A stretch of DNA of 18,694 bases from JBGPLH01 sp041486365 [NCBI: Thermodesulfobacteriota bacterium]. Lineage in GTDB: Bacteria; JAUYMQ01. Numbering within the stretch: the first letter of the stretch is position 1; each line of letters starts with the position of its first letter. The notes under the pieces are model-generated. The model was given only the letters and a program-made list of their open reading frames with translations, had not been told where the DNA came from and made no database searches. The translations under genes and the position numbers were made by a program. This document shows positions 1 through 6,565 of this stretch, in pieces. Location: assembly GCA_041486365.1 (NCBI GenBank), contig JBGPLH010000021.1, forward strand, positions 1 to 18,694, read 5' to 3'.

Positions 1-2942
1 CGGCGGGGCGCGTGAGCGCGGCCTCGCTGCCGCACTTCGCGGGGGACGCCCCCACGTTCACCCGCTCGGAGTACGACGCCGCGGGACGGCCGGTGCGCGC
101 CACGAATCCCGATGGGACCCTCCTCGCCGTGACCCACGACGGGTGGAGCCGCACCGACGAGCTCTTCTCGTCCGGCGGCGAGAGCCTGCGGAAGAAGACG
201 AGCCGTCAGGACGCCTGGGGGCGGATCGTCGCCGTGGAGGAATGGAACCCGGGAGACGCGGGCGGGAACGTGGGCCCCTTCGTGACCAGCTACGGCTACG
301 ACCCGCGCGGCAATCTCGAGCAGACCATCGATTCGGCGGGGAACACGACCGTGATCGCCTGGGACACACTCGACCGGAAGGTCGCGATGGCCGATCCGGA
401 CGCGGGCGATCGATTCTACGAGTACGACGCCGGGGGCCGCCTCATACGGCAGGTCGACGCGAAGGGACGCTCGACCACCTTCTCCTACGACGCGCTCGAC
501 CGCCTGAACTCCCGCACCTCACCGGATGGCGTCACGAGTTTCACCTGGGACGCCGTGAACGGTGTCCCCATCCCGAATGGCCTGGGGCGCCTCGTCCGTG
601 CATGGACCGACGGCCTGCACATCGACTTCGTGTACGACGCGCTGGGCAACGCCGTCGATACCACCTACTTGAACGGTGGCAAGATCCACCCCTTCCACCG
701 CGCTTTCGACCTGCTCGGACGGGAAATATCGGCCACGTACCCGGACGGCGAGACCGTGACGCGCGTGTACGACGGCCCCGCGCTGAAGCGGATCGAGAGC
801 GCGAACGCACCGGGCGGCGCTTATCTCGCCGGTGCTGAATACGACGCGCTCGGGCGTCCGCTGCGCCTCTCCCTCGGGAATGGGGCGATTTCGACCTGGA
901 CCTTCAATCCGCTTACCCTGCGCCCCGCGAACCACGAGGTGACCGCCTCCGCGGGCGCCGCCCTTTCGCTGGGCTACGCGTTCACGCCCGATGGAAACCT
1001 CTCGGCGATCGACGATGCGATCGATCCATCGCGCTCCCAGGCGTTCTCCTACGACGGCCTCGGGCGCCTGGTCACGGCGCGGGGCGCATATGGAGACCAA
1101 CGGTACCGTTACGACGCGCTCGGCAATCTGATCGAGAAGGCGGGCATGGCGATCGACTACGACGCGGGCTCGGGACCAACCGGCGGGCCCCACGCCGCCA
1201 AGCGCGCCGGGAGCGAGACGTTCGACTACGACGCGAACGGCAACCTCGTCCGGATGGGAGCGCGCACGCTCGAGTACGACACCGAAGGAAGGCTCACCGC
1301 GGTGAAGGAAGGGCAGGCGCTGCTGGCCGGCTACATCTATGACGCCTTCGGGAGGCGCTGGAGGCACGTCGGCGGCCTGGACTTCCAGCAGTCGTCCTTC
1401 GGGGACGACTACGACTGGAACGGACAGCAGGCGACCAAGTACATCCGCGCGGGCGAGTTCCTTCTTGCCGCCCGCACGGCAGCCTGGACCGGCACCTACG
1501 GGTACGGCTGCGGCGCGACCGGAGGAGCAGGCCCGTCATGGCCCGGGGGATTGGGGGATCTCGCGGTCTACGGAGCGCTCCTGGCAAGCCTGGCGCTCCT
1601 GCGCGCGGCTTCCCGCATGCGCCGCCCCGTGTGGCGACTCTCCCGCGCCTTCGGCGTGGGCTTGCTCATCGCCGCCCATCTCGTGGTGACCACCCCAGCC
1701 GCCCGGGCCCTTCCGATGGGAGACGACGGAGGCGTTCGTGTGGGAACGCTGTTCTTCGCGGGGGATCACCTGGGGAGCACGGCGGTGGTCCTCGACGAGG
1801 CAGGGTCCGTGATGAGGCAGGTTCACTACGATCCCTGGGGCGGAATCGTCTCGACGACCGGGACCCTGGACGTGGAGCAGAAGTTCACGGGGCAGCGGCT
1901 CGATGCGCGAACAGGCCTTTATTCCTACGGGGCGCGGGACTACCATCCGGGCATCGGGCGTTTCATCGAACCGGACTCCGTTGTCCCCGATCCGACGAGC
2001 TCGCAGGCGCTGAACCGCTACGCGTACGTCTACAACAATCCGCTGCGGTACACGGACCCGGGCGGGAACTTCCCGTTCCTCCCGATCCTGATCGGCGCGC
2101 TCGTCGGCGGGTTCGCTTCGCACGCGAACGGCGGAAACCCGATCACCGGCGCGATCCTCGGAGCGGTCGGTGGATTCATCGGCCCCGCCTTCTCGGCGGC
2201 CTTCGGCGGAGGCCTCGCCGGCGCGATCGCGGGAGGCGCGGCGGCGGGATTCGTGACGGGAGGCGTGGGCGCGGCACTGGACGGAGGGAACTTCCTGCAG
2301 GGAGCGATCTCGGGGGCGATCGGAAGCGCCTTCCTCGGATCAGCCGGAGGTCTTCCGATCGACGGGATCGGGCTGGAGACCCTGATCGATCCCATCTATA
2401 CGCAGCTTGCCCGTGTTGCGAACGGCGTCTTCAGAGGGGCGCTGAAGGCGGCAGGCGCCTTGCGTCACGTCCTGGACACAGCCACTTTCGGCCAGTTCAC
2501 GCCCGCGTTCAATCGCTTCGAAAACCTCTGGAACTATCCCAACAATTGGGTCGCGCAGCACTTGATTCTTCCCCGGAACTATCCGGATGCCAGGTATGCG
2601 GGCAAATTTAACGGTGTGGATTTCTATCTGACCGACAAGCTGAACCACGCAGAGGCCCTGACATTTGGACGCACGATGTTTCTTCCGGCAGGTGAATCGA
2701 TCGCTGAGAAGACTTTTGAGCACGAACTCGGCCACGTGGCCGCCTTCAACCTCATGGGCCCGCTTACCGCTGCGGCGGGCGGGGCGCTCTACGGCGCAAG
2801 CGCCGGACCCGCCCTCGCGGTCGCTCTGTCACACGGTCCCAAGAACTTCCTGGGTAATTTCGCATGGGCCGCGTACGGCTACAATCCGGGAGAGCAGCTG
2901 CTGGTGACCCGTGGCTCGCTCTTTCCAGAGCACCTTCCGTGA
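1..2942 (+). CDS. RHS/YD-repeat protein with HELGH-bearing C-terminal tip (5' partial)
   Basis: The reading frame is open at the left edge, so the true start lies upstream; the first in-window start codon is GTG at 12 and residues are numbered from it (976 aa). Residues 20-455 are YD repeats (YDAAGR, YDPRGN, YDALDR and others), which in this family form a hollow beta-shell. Two hydrophobic segments (about 514-530 and 547-561) interrupt the protein. The RHS-associated core follows: DHLGST at 585-590, then YDPWG, and it ends in RYTDPGG (679-685), which contains the DPxG signature where family members cleave themselves. Beyond this, 291 residues form the variable tip: a glycine-rich hydrophobic stretch (690-775), then a domain with H904-E-L-G-H908, an HExxH zinc-protease motif. 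By analogy the tip is a toxin or effector released from the shell; this is inference. A lipoprotein gene overlaps its stop codon. GC falls in the tip: 48/60 at 2221-2280 against 30/60 at 2581-2640. Confidence 0.9.
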   Translation, partial: AGRVSAASLPHFAGDAPTFTRSEYDAAGRPVRATNPDGTLLAVTHDGWSRTDELFSSGGESLRKKTSRQDAWGRIVAVEEWNPGDAGGNVGPFVTSYGYDPRGNLEQTIDSAGNTTVIAWDTLDRKVAMADPDAGDRFYEYDAGGRLIRQVDAKGRSTTFSYDALDRLNSRTSPDGVTSFTWDAVNGVPIPNGLGRLVRAWTDGLHIDFVYDALGNAVDTTYLNGGKIHPFHRAFDLLGREISATYPDGETVTRVYDGPALKRIESANAPGGAYLAGAEYDALGRPLRLSLGNGAISTWTFNPLTLRPANHEVTASAGAALSLGYAFTPDGNLSAIDDAIDPSRSQAFSYDGLGRLVTARGAYGDQRYRYDALGNLIEKAGMAIDYDAGSGPTGGPHAAKRAGSETFDYDANGNLVRMGARTLEYDTEGRLTAVKEGQALLAGYIYDAFGRRWRHVGGLDFQQSSFGDDYDWNGQQATKYIRAGEFLLAARTAAWTGTYGYGCGATGGAGPSWPGGLGDLAVYGALLASLALLRAASRMRRPVWRLSRAFGVGLLIAAHLVVTTPAARALPMGDDGGVRVGTLFFAGDHLGSTAVVLDEAGSVMRQVHYDPWGGIVSTTGTLDVEQKFTGQRLDARTGLYSYGARDYHPGIGRFIEPDSVVPDPTSSQALNRYAYVYNNPLRYTDPGGNFPFLPILIGALVGGFASHANGGNPITGAILGAVGGFIGPAFSAAFGGGLAGAIAGGAAAGFVTGGVGAALDGGNFLQGAISGAIGSAFLGSAGGLPIDGIGLETLIDPIYTQLARVANGVFRGALKAAGALRHVLDTATFGQFTPAFNRFENLWNYPNNWVAQHLILPRNYPDARYAGKFNGVDFYLTDKLNHAEALTFGRTMFLPAGESIAEKTFEHELGHVAAFNLMGPLTAAAGGALYGASAGPALAVALSHGPKNFLGNFAWAAYGYNPGEQLLVTRGSLFPEHLP

Positions 2943-3418
2943 GAATTTTCGCCGGGATTGTCCGATTTCTCGTCCTGGGCGTGATGCTCCCGCTCTTCGG
3001 GTGCGTGGAGCCGCGCGCCTACGACGGCGTGATCGGCGTGCGGGCCGCAAAGACCTGCCCGAGCTACGAGTTCGTTCTCGAGGCCAAGCGAGGGATGCAT
3101 GAATTGAGTGTGTATGAGGTGAACGGGCACGGTAGAACAACGGAGAAGCTCTGGCGCATCCGGACTAGGGGAAAGCACAGCAAGCTAACGAGCGTGTGCT
3201 ACGGCCAGGTACCGGAGGGATACATCCAGGTTCTGCCGCCCGCCGGGGAACCGAAGTCGGTGGTGCCAGGCTTGTATGCCGCCGTGACGCTCGCCGCTCC
3301 GATGCCCTTCTGGGACTATTACTACTTCCGGATTGACGCGCAGCGCAGGGTCCAGCTGCTCAAGAAGGATCCGGGGAAGTTCCAGGGGATCGTTTTCACC
3401 ACGGACGGGTCTCCCTGA
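2939..3418 (+). CDS. Small lipoprotein, candidate immunity partner of the RHS tip
   Basis: The gene encodes 159 aa. The GTG start at 2939 overlaps the TGA of the RHS gene (GTGA), which implies translational coupling, and it is the start that yields a proper signal peptide: MRIFAGIVR, a hydrophobic run, then the lipobox L19-F-G-C22. The mature protein should be lipid-anchored in the envelope. I do not recognise the rest as a family; it includes AKTCPSYEFVLEAKRG and a tail ending KDPGKFQGIVFTTDGSP. An open frame continues upstream to 2864 inside the RHS gene, but starting there would bury the signal peptide. Its place directly behind a polymorphic RHS tip is where cognate immunity genes usually sit, and immunity proteins against periplasmic toxins are often lipoproteins. 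That role is inference from position; it could equally be an unrelated accessory lipoprotein. Confidence 0.75.
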   Translation: MRIFAGIVRFLVLGVMLPLFGCVEPRAYDGVIGVRAAKTCPSYEFVLEAKRGMHELSVYEVNGHGRTTEKLWRIRTRGKHSKLTSVCYGQVPEGYIQVLPPAGEPKSVVPGLYAAVTLAAPMPFWDYYYFRIDAQRRVQLLKKDPGKFQGIVFTTDGSP

Positions 3419-3470
3419 GCAGGTTGACTGCGGGCAGGTACCATGAGCCCTTTCGGACTCACGTACGAAC

Positions 3471-3498
3471 GGCCGCGCTCTTGCGCGGCCTTCGCTTT
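3471..3498. terminator. Hairpin between convergent genes, probable bidirectional terminator
   Basis: A perfect 8-bp stem, GGCCGCGC (3471-3478) with GCGCGGCC (3483-3490), closes a TCTT loop. It is followed on the plus strand by TTCGCTTT and lies between the stops of the lipoprotein gene (3418, plus) and the HEAT-repeat gene (3520, minus). The T tract is weak, so termination efficiency is uncertain. Confidence 0.6.
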
Positions 3499-3519
3499 GC
3501 CGGACAACGCGCGCTCCCG

Positions 3520-4509
3520 TCAGGACGCCGCGCCGGGCGGCGGCGCTTCGAGATCGCGGAGAATCTCGGTGGCCAGGCGGCCGTCGCGGCTGTCGGGGTC
3601 GCCGTGCAGCGACTCGACGAGCGCGCGGAGAGGGCCGCGGAGCGATGCGGGGACTTCGGACAGAATGCGCCGCAACGTGAGAAGCGAGAGGTAACGGTCG
3701 TCCGGGCGATCGGAGCCGAGGAGATCGAAGAGAGGGGGGCACGCCTCCGCGATGACCTCTCGGCGGGCGGGCCCGCGCACGGCGGCGAGCGCGTTCGCCG
3801 CGAGCCAGCGCGCGTCACGATCGGGGGAGGCGAGCAGCGAGAGCACGCTGCCCCTCCCTGCGGGATCGCCCAGGTGCAGCAGCGATTCCGCCGCGTACAG
3901 GCGGACCCGGAGATGGGGCGCCGCCAGCGCCACCTCGAGGACCTTTCGCGATCGCGGCGACGGGAAGCGGCGGAGCCCGGCGATCGCGACGAGCCTCGTC
4001 TCGAGCACGGCAGCGCTCGCCCTCTCCAGGAGCACCGGGAGCGCGCGGGAATCACCGATCTCGGCGAGGGCCCAGAGCGCCGCGTTCTGCAGCTCCGGGT
4101 CCTCCTCCCGGGACGCGGTGAGCAGCGGCTCGGAAGCTTCCTCGAGTCCTAGCCGCCCGAGCGCCTCTGCGGAGGCTCGCCGCAGGCGCGGCTCTCCCGA
4201 CCGCAGGGCACGCAGGAGCGGCGCGAGCGCGGAGCGCGCCCGCAACGCCCCGAGCGCCTCGGCGGCGCACACGCGCCACAGGGGGTCCGGGTGATCCAGG
4301 AGCGCGGCGGCACCGGGGCCCGCGCGCTCCGGCCCGAGCGAGCGAAGTGCGTTCATCGCGTGGTGGTGAAGCGTCGCATCGGACAGCGCGCCGACGAGGG
4401 CCTCCACCGCCTGCTCGCCCCCGAGGCGACCGAGGGAGATCGCGGCCTCCCGTCGCTCGGGCGGAGAGCCTTCCCTGAGCCGCCGGACCTGCTCGTCGAT
4501 CTCGGACAC
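3520..4509 (-). CDS. HEAT-repeat (PBS-lyase-type) protein
   Basis: The gene encodes 329 aa starting VSEIDEQVRRL at GTG 4509. The start is chosen because GGGGAGG lies 8 nt upstream. The open frame continues back to 4830, but that extension is low-complexity Arg/Ser/Gly sequence and overlaps the bS22-like gene in another frame. From about residue 17 to 320 the protein is a run of roughly nine 30-residue alpha-helical repeats with the HEAT/PBS-lyase pattern, such as RREAAISLGRLGGEQAVEALV, LWRVCAAEALGAL, LRRASAEALGRLGLEEA and LQNAALWALAEIGDSRALPVLL. There is no signal peptide or membrane segment, so it is probably cytoplasmic. Such solenoids are protein-binding scaffolds; no partner or enzyme activity can be read from the sequence. 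It has its own candidate promoter and sits downstream of the bS22-like gene, beyond that gene's terminator hairpin. Confidence 0.88.
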   Translation of the reverse strand: MSEIDEQVRRLREGSPPERREAAISLGRLGGEQAVEALVGALSDATLHHHAMNALRSLGPERAGPGAAALLDHPDPLWRVCAAEALGALRARSALAPLLRALRSGEPRLRRASAEALGRLGLEEASEPLLTASREEDPELQNAALWALAEIGDSRALPVLLERASAAVLETRLVAIAGLRRFPSPRSRKVLEVALAAPHLRVRLYAAESLLHLGDPAGRGSVLSLLASPDRDARWLAANALAAVRGPARREVIAEACPPLFDLLGSDRPDDRYLSLLTLRRILSEVPASLRGPLRALVESLHGDPDSRDGRLATEILRDLEAPPPGAAS

Positions 4510-4550
4510 GGGCGATCCTCCCCGGGGCGGGCGAGAGTCTCCTCCCGGGG

Positions 4551-4580
4551 AGTGTAGGTGCGTCCTTGCGGGGTGCGCAA
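4551..4580 (-). promoter_or_regulatory. Candidate sigma70-type promoter for the HEAT-repeat gene
   Basis: Read on the minus strand, TTGCGC (4580-4575) and TACACT (4556-4551) are separated by 18 bp. Transcription would start near 4545, giving a leader of about 35 nt with the GGGGAGG ribosome binding site. Four of six bases match consensus in each box, so the call is tentative. Confidence 0.35.
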
Positions 4581-4630
4581 GAATAGGGTGGATAGGACCG
4601 CGAGGGCGGACGCCGCGGCGCGCATACGAG

Positions 4631-4657
4631 AGGCCCGTTCCTGAATGGAACGGGCCT
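4631..4657 (-). terminator. Terminator hairpin downstream of the bS22-like gene
   Basis: A perfect 11-bp inverted repeat, AGGCCCGTTCC (4631-4641) with GGAACGGGCCT (4647-4657), closes a 5-nt loop. It lies 30 bases past the stop of the bS22-like gene and before the HEAT-gene promoter. The following T tract is poor (CTCGTAT on the minus strand), so it may act as an mRNA 3'-end stabiliser as well as a terminator. Confidence 0.65.
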
Positions 4658-4687
4658 TCCCTCGTCCTGCCGCGCCCGGAGACCGGA

Positions 4688-4783
4688 TCAGCGCTTGCGG
4701 CGCTGGTGGCGCATCTTCCGGCGGAGTTTCTTCTGCTTGTGCTTCCGGATCTTCTTCCGCCGCTTCTTGACCACACTGCCCAA
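4688..4783 (-). CDS. AURKAIP1/COX24-domain small ribosomal protein (bS22-like)
   Basis: This 31-residue protein begins MGSVVKKRRKKIRK and ends RRKMRHQRRKR. The MGSVxKKRRK start, the KHKQKKLRRKMRHQRR block and the length match the bacterial AURKAIP1/COX24 family (Pfam PF08213), whose mycobacterial member bS22 binds the small ribosomal subunit and whose mitochondrial relative is mS38. The start is TTG at 4783; GAGG lies six bases upstream (4793-4790). Most gene callers would miss it because of its length and rare start. It has a perfect-consensus promoter about 120 bases upstream and its own terminator hairpin, so it looks like an independently and strongly expressed gene, as expected of a ribosomal protein. 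Two longer frames across the same bases are low-complexity shadows. The family assignment rests on remembered sequence pattern, not on a search. Confidence 0.85.
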   Translation of the reverse strand: MGSVVKKRRKKIRKHKQKKLRRKMRHQRRKR

Positions 4784-4902
4784 ATGGCACCTCGGCTCGG
4801 GGCTTCGGGAGGAACGAATGATGAATCCACCGTCGCGGTCGCACACCGGCGATCGGTCGTGCGGGCGAGGAGACGCCCTGCGCCGCGGAACGGAGAGGCG
4901 GC

Positions 4903-4931
4903 ATTATAGGAATCGCGACCTTCCTTGTCAA
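4903..4931 (-). promoter_or_regulatory. Perfect-consensus sigma70 promoter for the bS22-like gene
   Basis: On the minus strand TTGACA (4931-4926) and TATAAT (4908-4903) are separated by exactly 17 bp, so all twelve box bases match consensus. In DNA this GC-rich such a match is unlikely by chance. Transcription would start near 4896 and run into the 31-codon gene at 4783 after a leader of about 113 nt. Confidence 0.85.
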
Positions 4932-4969
4932 CGCGCTCAGAGGCTTGGAAACGCGGCCGGATTTGCCGA

Positions 4970-4997
4970 TTGACGCCTTGCCGGGGCTGTGTTAGAT
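4970..4997 (+). promoter_or_regulatory. Candidate sigma70-type promoter for the glycosyltransferase gene
   Basis: TTGACG (4970-4975) and TTAGAT (4992-4997) are separated by 16 bp. The predicted start near 5004 gives a leader of about 137 nt. The box lies in a locally AT-richer stretch, back to back with the minus-strand promoter (38 bp between the two -35 boxes). Confidence 0.55.
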
Positions 4998-5109
4998 GAA
5001 TTCCGCTCTCGCGGGACCCCCGCGGAGCCGTACACGATCGGGGGATAGAAAGGAGCGGCAGGCAGGTTTGCGGTTCGCACCGTGGATCGCGTGAGCAGAC
5101 GGCATGCCA

Positions 5110-5135
5110 CGGGTTCGGGCCCCAGAAAGGACCCG
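5110..5135 (+). promoter_or_regulatory. Leader hairpin overlapping the glycosyltransferase ribosome binding site
   Basis: CGGGTTC (5110-5116) pairs with GGACCCG (5129-5135), including one G-U pair, and the 3' arm includes part of the AAAGGA ribosome binding site (5126-5131). The start codon is GTG 5141. When folded, the hairpin would hide the ribosome binding site, so translation could be regulated or temperature-dependent. This is a prediction from pairing only. Confidence 0.4.
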
Positions 5136-5140
5136 CCGAA

Positions 5141-6484
5141 GTGAATCTCGAAGTCGAAGACGCAGGCCCCCTCAGCTCGCGGCCGGCGGGGAACGAAACT
5201 CTCGAGCGTTACGGGAAGATGCTGATCTTCCTGTTCCTGTGCTCGATCGTCGTCACGGCGATCCTGTCCGGCTCCTTCCAGCGTGCCAGTCATTGGTATA
5301 ACATGACGCCGCTGTCCCGCGCGGCGGCCGTCCCGCTGATCCTCTATTCCTTCCTCACCGCGATCAACCTGACCTACCGCTCGATCCTGTGCTTCCTCTA
5401 CCGGCCCTTCCCGGTGGGGGCCTTCACGCCGACCCTGACCGTCGTGATCCCGGCCTACAACGAGGGGGAGATGGTCGAGCAGTCGATCGTGTCGAGCATG
5501 CAGGCCGAGTACCCGGCGGGGAAGAAGGAGGTGATCGTCGTGGACGACGGGTCCGGCGACGACACCTGGTCGTACATCCAGCGGGCGAAGGCGATCTACC
5601 CGGAAGTCGTGGCCGTCCGCCTCGAGCGGAACATGGGGAAGCGGCACGCGCTCGCGGTGGGATTCGAGAAGGCGCGCGGTGACTTCATCGTCACGATGGA
5701 CTCCGACTCGGTGATCGATCGCGACGGCCTGCGGGCCCTCATGGCCCCCTTCGAGAATCCGAAGATCGGCGCCGTGACCGCCCGGGTCCGCGTGTACAAC
5801 CGCTCGGAGAACCTGATCACCCGCATGCTCTCCGTGCGCTACGCGATGGCCTTCCAGTTCTTCCGCTCGTCGCAGTCGGTGTTCAGCACGGTGATGTGCT
5901 GCTCGGGGGTGCTCTCGGCCTACCGTCGCAGCGTGCTCGACCGGATCGTCCGTCCCTGGCTGAACCAGATGTTCCTCGGCGAGCGCTGCACCTACGGCGA
6001 CGATCGGTCGCTCACCAATTTCATCATCCGATCGGGTTACGACACGGTCTACCAGTCCACCTCCGTGGTGAGCACGATCGCACCCCCCACGATGAAGAAG
6101 CTCGCGCGGATGCTGATCCGGTGGCACAAGAGCTTCATCCGCGAGAACATCGTCTTCTCGAAGTTCATGCTCACGCGCTACCGCGACGGGAACCGCATCC
6201 TGCCGGTCATGGACTTCAGCCTCGTGAGCATCATGTTCCCGTTCCAGTTCTATACGTTCGGCTACTCGATGTACTACATCTTCCACGACCCGGTCCTGGT
6301 GTTCCGCTTCCTGGCCCTGATCACGCTCATGGGTCTCTTCTACATGCTGTTCTACATCAAGTTCGAGCGGAACTCGGACTTCGTCTACGGCGTGCTCTAC
6401 TCCTTCCTGCACGTCTTCGTGCTCATGTGGACCATCCCGTACGCGGCGCTCACGATGAAGGACGGGAGGTGGCTCACCCGCTAG
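5141..6484 (+). CDS. Hyaluronan-synthase/NodC-like processive family 2 glycosyltransferase
   Basis: This 447-aa inner-membrane protein starts at GTG 5141, nine bases after AAAGGA. Two N-terminal membrane segments (about 27-45 and 58-86) precede a GT-A catalytic domain. Visible motifs are VIPAYNEGE, VVDD (D135-D136), M-D187-S-D189 for nucleotide-sugar and metal binding, CCSGVLSAYRR (the acceptor-site pattern seen in hyaluronan and chitin synthases), and G286-D-D-R with TNFIIRSGY. The processivity motif reads M-L-I-R327-W328 followed by HKSFIRE, so the usual first Gln of QxxRW is Met. Three more membrane segments (about 350-380, 385-407, 412-440) complete the class I hyaluronan-synthase topology. 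The likely job is polymerising a UDP-sugar into an exported polysaccharide; the sugar cannot be read from sequence. No export or precursor genes adjoin it, and it is bounded by its own promoter and a strong terminator, so it appears monocistronic. Confidence 0.88.
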   Translation: MNLEVEDAGPLSSRPAGNETLERYGKMLIFLFLCSIVVTAILSGSFQRASHWYNMTPLSRAAAVPLILYSFLTAINLTYRSILCFLYRPFPVGAFTPTLTVVIPAYNEGEMVEQSIVSSMQAEYPAGKKEVIVVDDGSGDDTWSYIQRAKAIYPEVVAVRLERNMGKRHALAVGFEKARGDFIVTMDSDSVIDRDGLRALMAPFENPKIGAVTARVRVYNRSENLITRMLSVRYAMAFQFFRSSQSVFSTVMCCSGVLSAYRRSVLDRIVRPWLNQMFLGERCTYGDDRSLTNFIIRSGYDTVYQSTSVVSTIAPPTMKKLARMLIRWHKSFIRENIVFSKFMLTRYRDGNRILPVMDFSLVSIMFPFQFYTFGYSMYYIFHDPVLVFRFLALITLMGLFYMLFYIKFERNSDFVYGVLYSFLHVFVLMWTIPYAALTMKDGRWLTR

Positions 6485-6505
6485 CGCCTCCCGCGGGAAC
6501 GACCG

Positions 6506-6533
6506 GGCGGAGCCGCAGCGGCTCCGCCTTTTT
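6506..6533 (+). terminator. Strong intrinsic terminator after the glycosyltransferase gene
   Basis: GGCGGAGCC (6506-6514) and GGCTCCGCC (6520-6528) form a perfect 9-bp stem with a 5-nt loop, followed by five Ts (6529-6533). It lies 21 bases past the stop codon and only 32 bases before the next ATG, so the downstream operon must use read-through or a promoter lying within the hairpin region. Confidence 0.9.
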
Positions 6534-6565
6534 GTCGTCGGGCGCACCTGTTCCGGGAGCCTTCC

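Larger units (their letters stand above)
4784..5140. other. Divergent intergenic region with two leaders
   Basis: These 357 bases lie between the bS22-like gene (minus) and the glycosyltransferase gene (plus). They contain a minus-strand promoter at 4903-4931 and a plus-strand promoter at 4970-4997, so both transcripts have leaders of more than 100 nt. No coding frame inside looks real. The plus-strand leader holds the palindrome GGCATGCC (5101-5108) and a hairpin overlapping the ribosome binding site of the glycosyltransferase gene. Nothing recognisable as a known riboswitch was found. Confidence 0.6.

Noticed and set aside
3424-4152. A plus-strand frame opposite the HEAT-repeat gene
   Set aside because: The HEAT repeats on the minus strand are clearly the coding sequence; the plus-strand product is charged low-complexity sequence.
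4510-4830. N-terminal extension of the HEAT-repeat protein
   Set aside because: The extension crosses a promoter, a terminator hairpin and the bS22-like gene, and its sequence is unlike the repeats. GTG 4509 has a strong ribosome binding site.
5061-5125. tRNA-like GGTTCG motifs in the glycosyltransferase leader
   Set aside because: Neither GGTTCGCACC nor GGGTTCGGGCC is accompanied by an acceptor stem, D arm or anticodon arm at the proper spacing.
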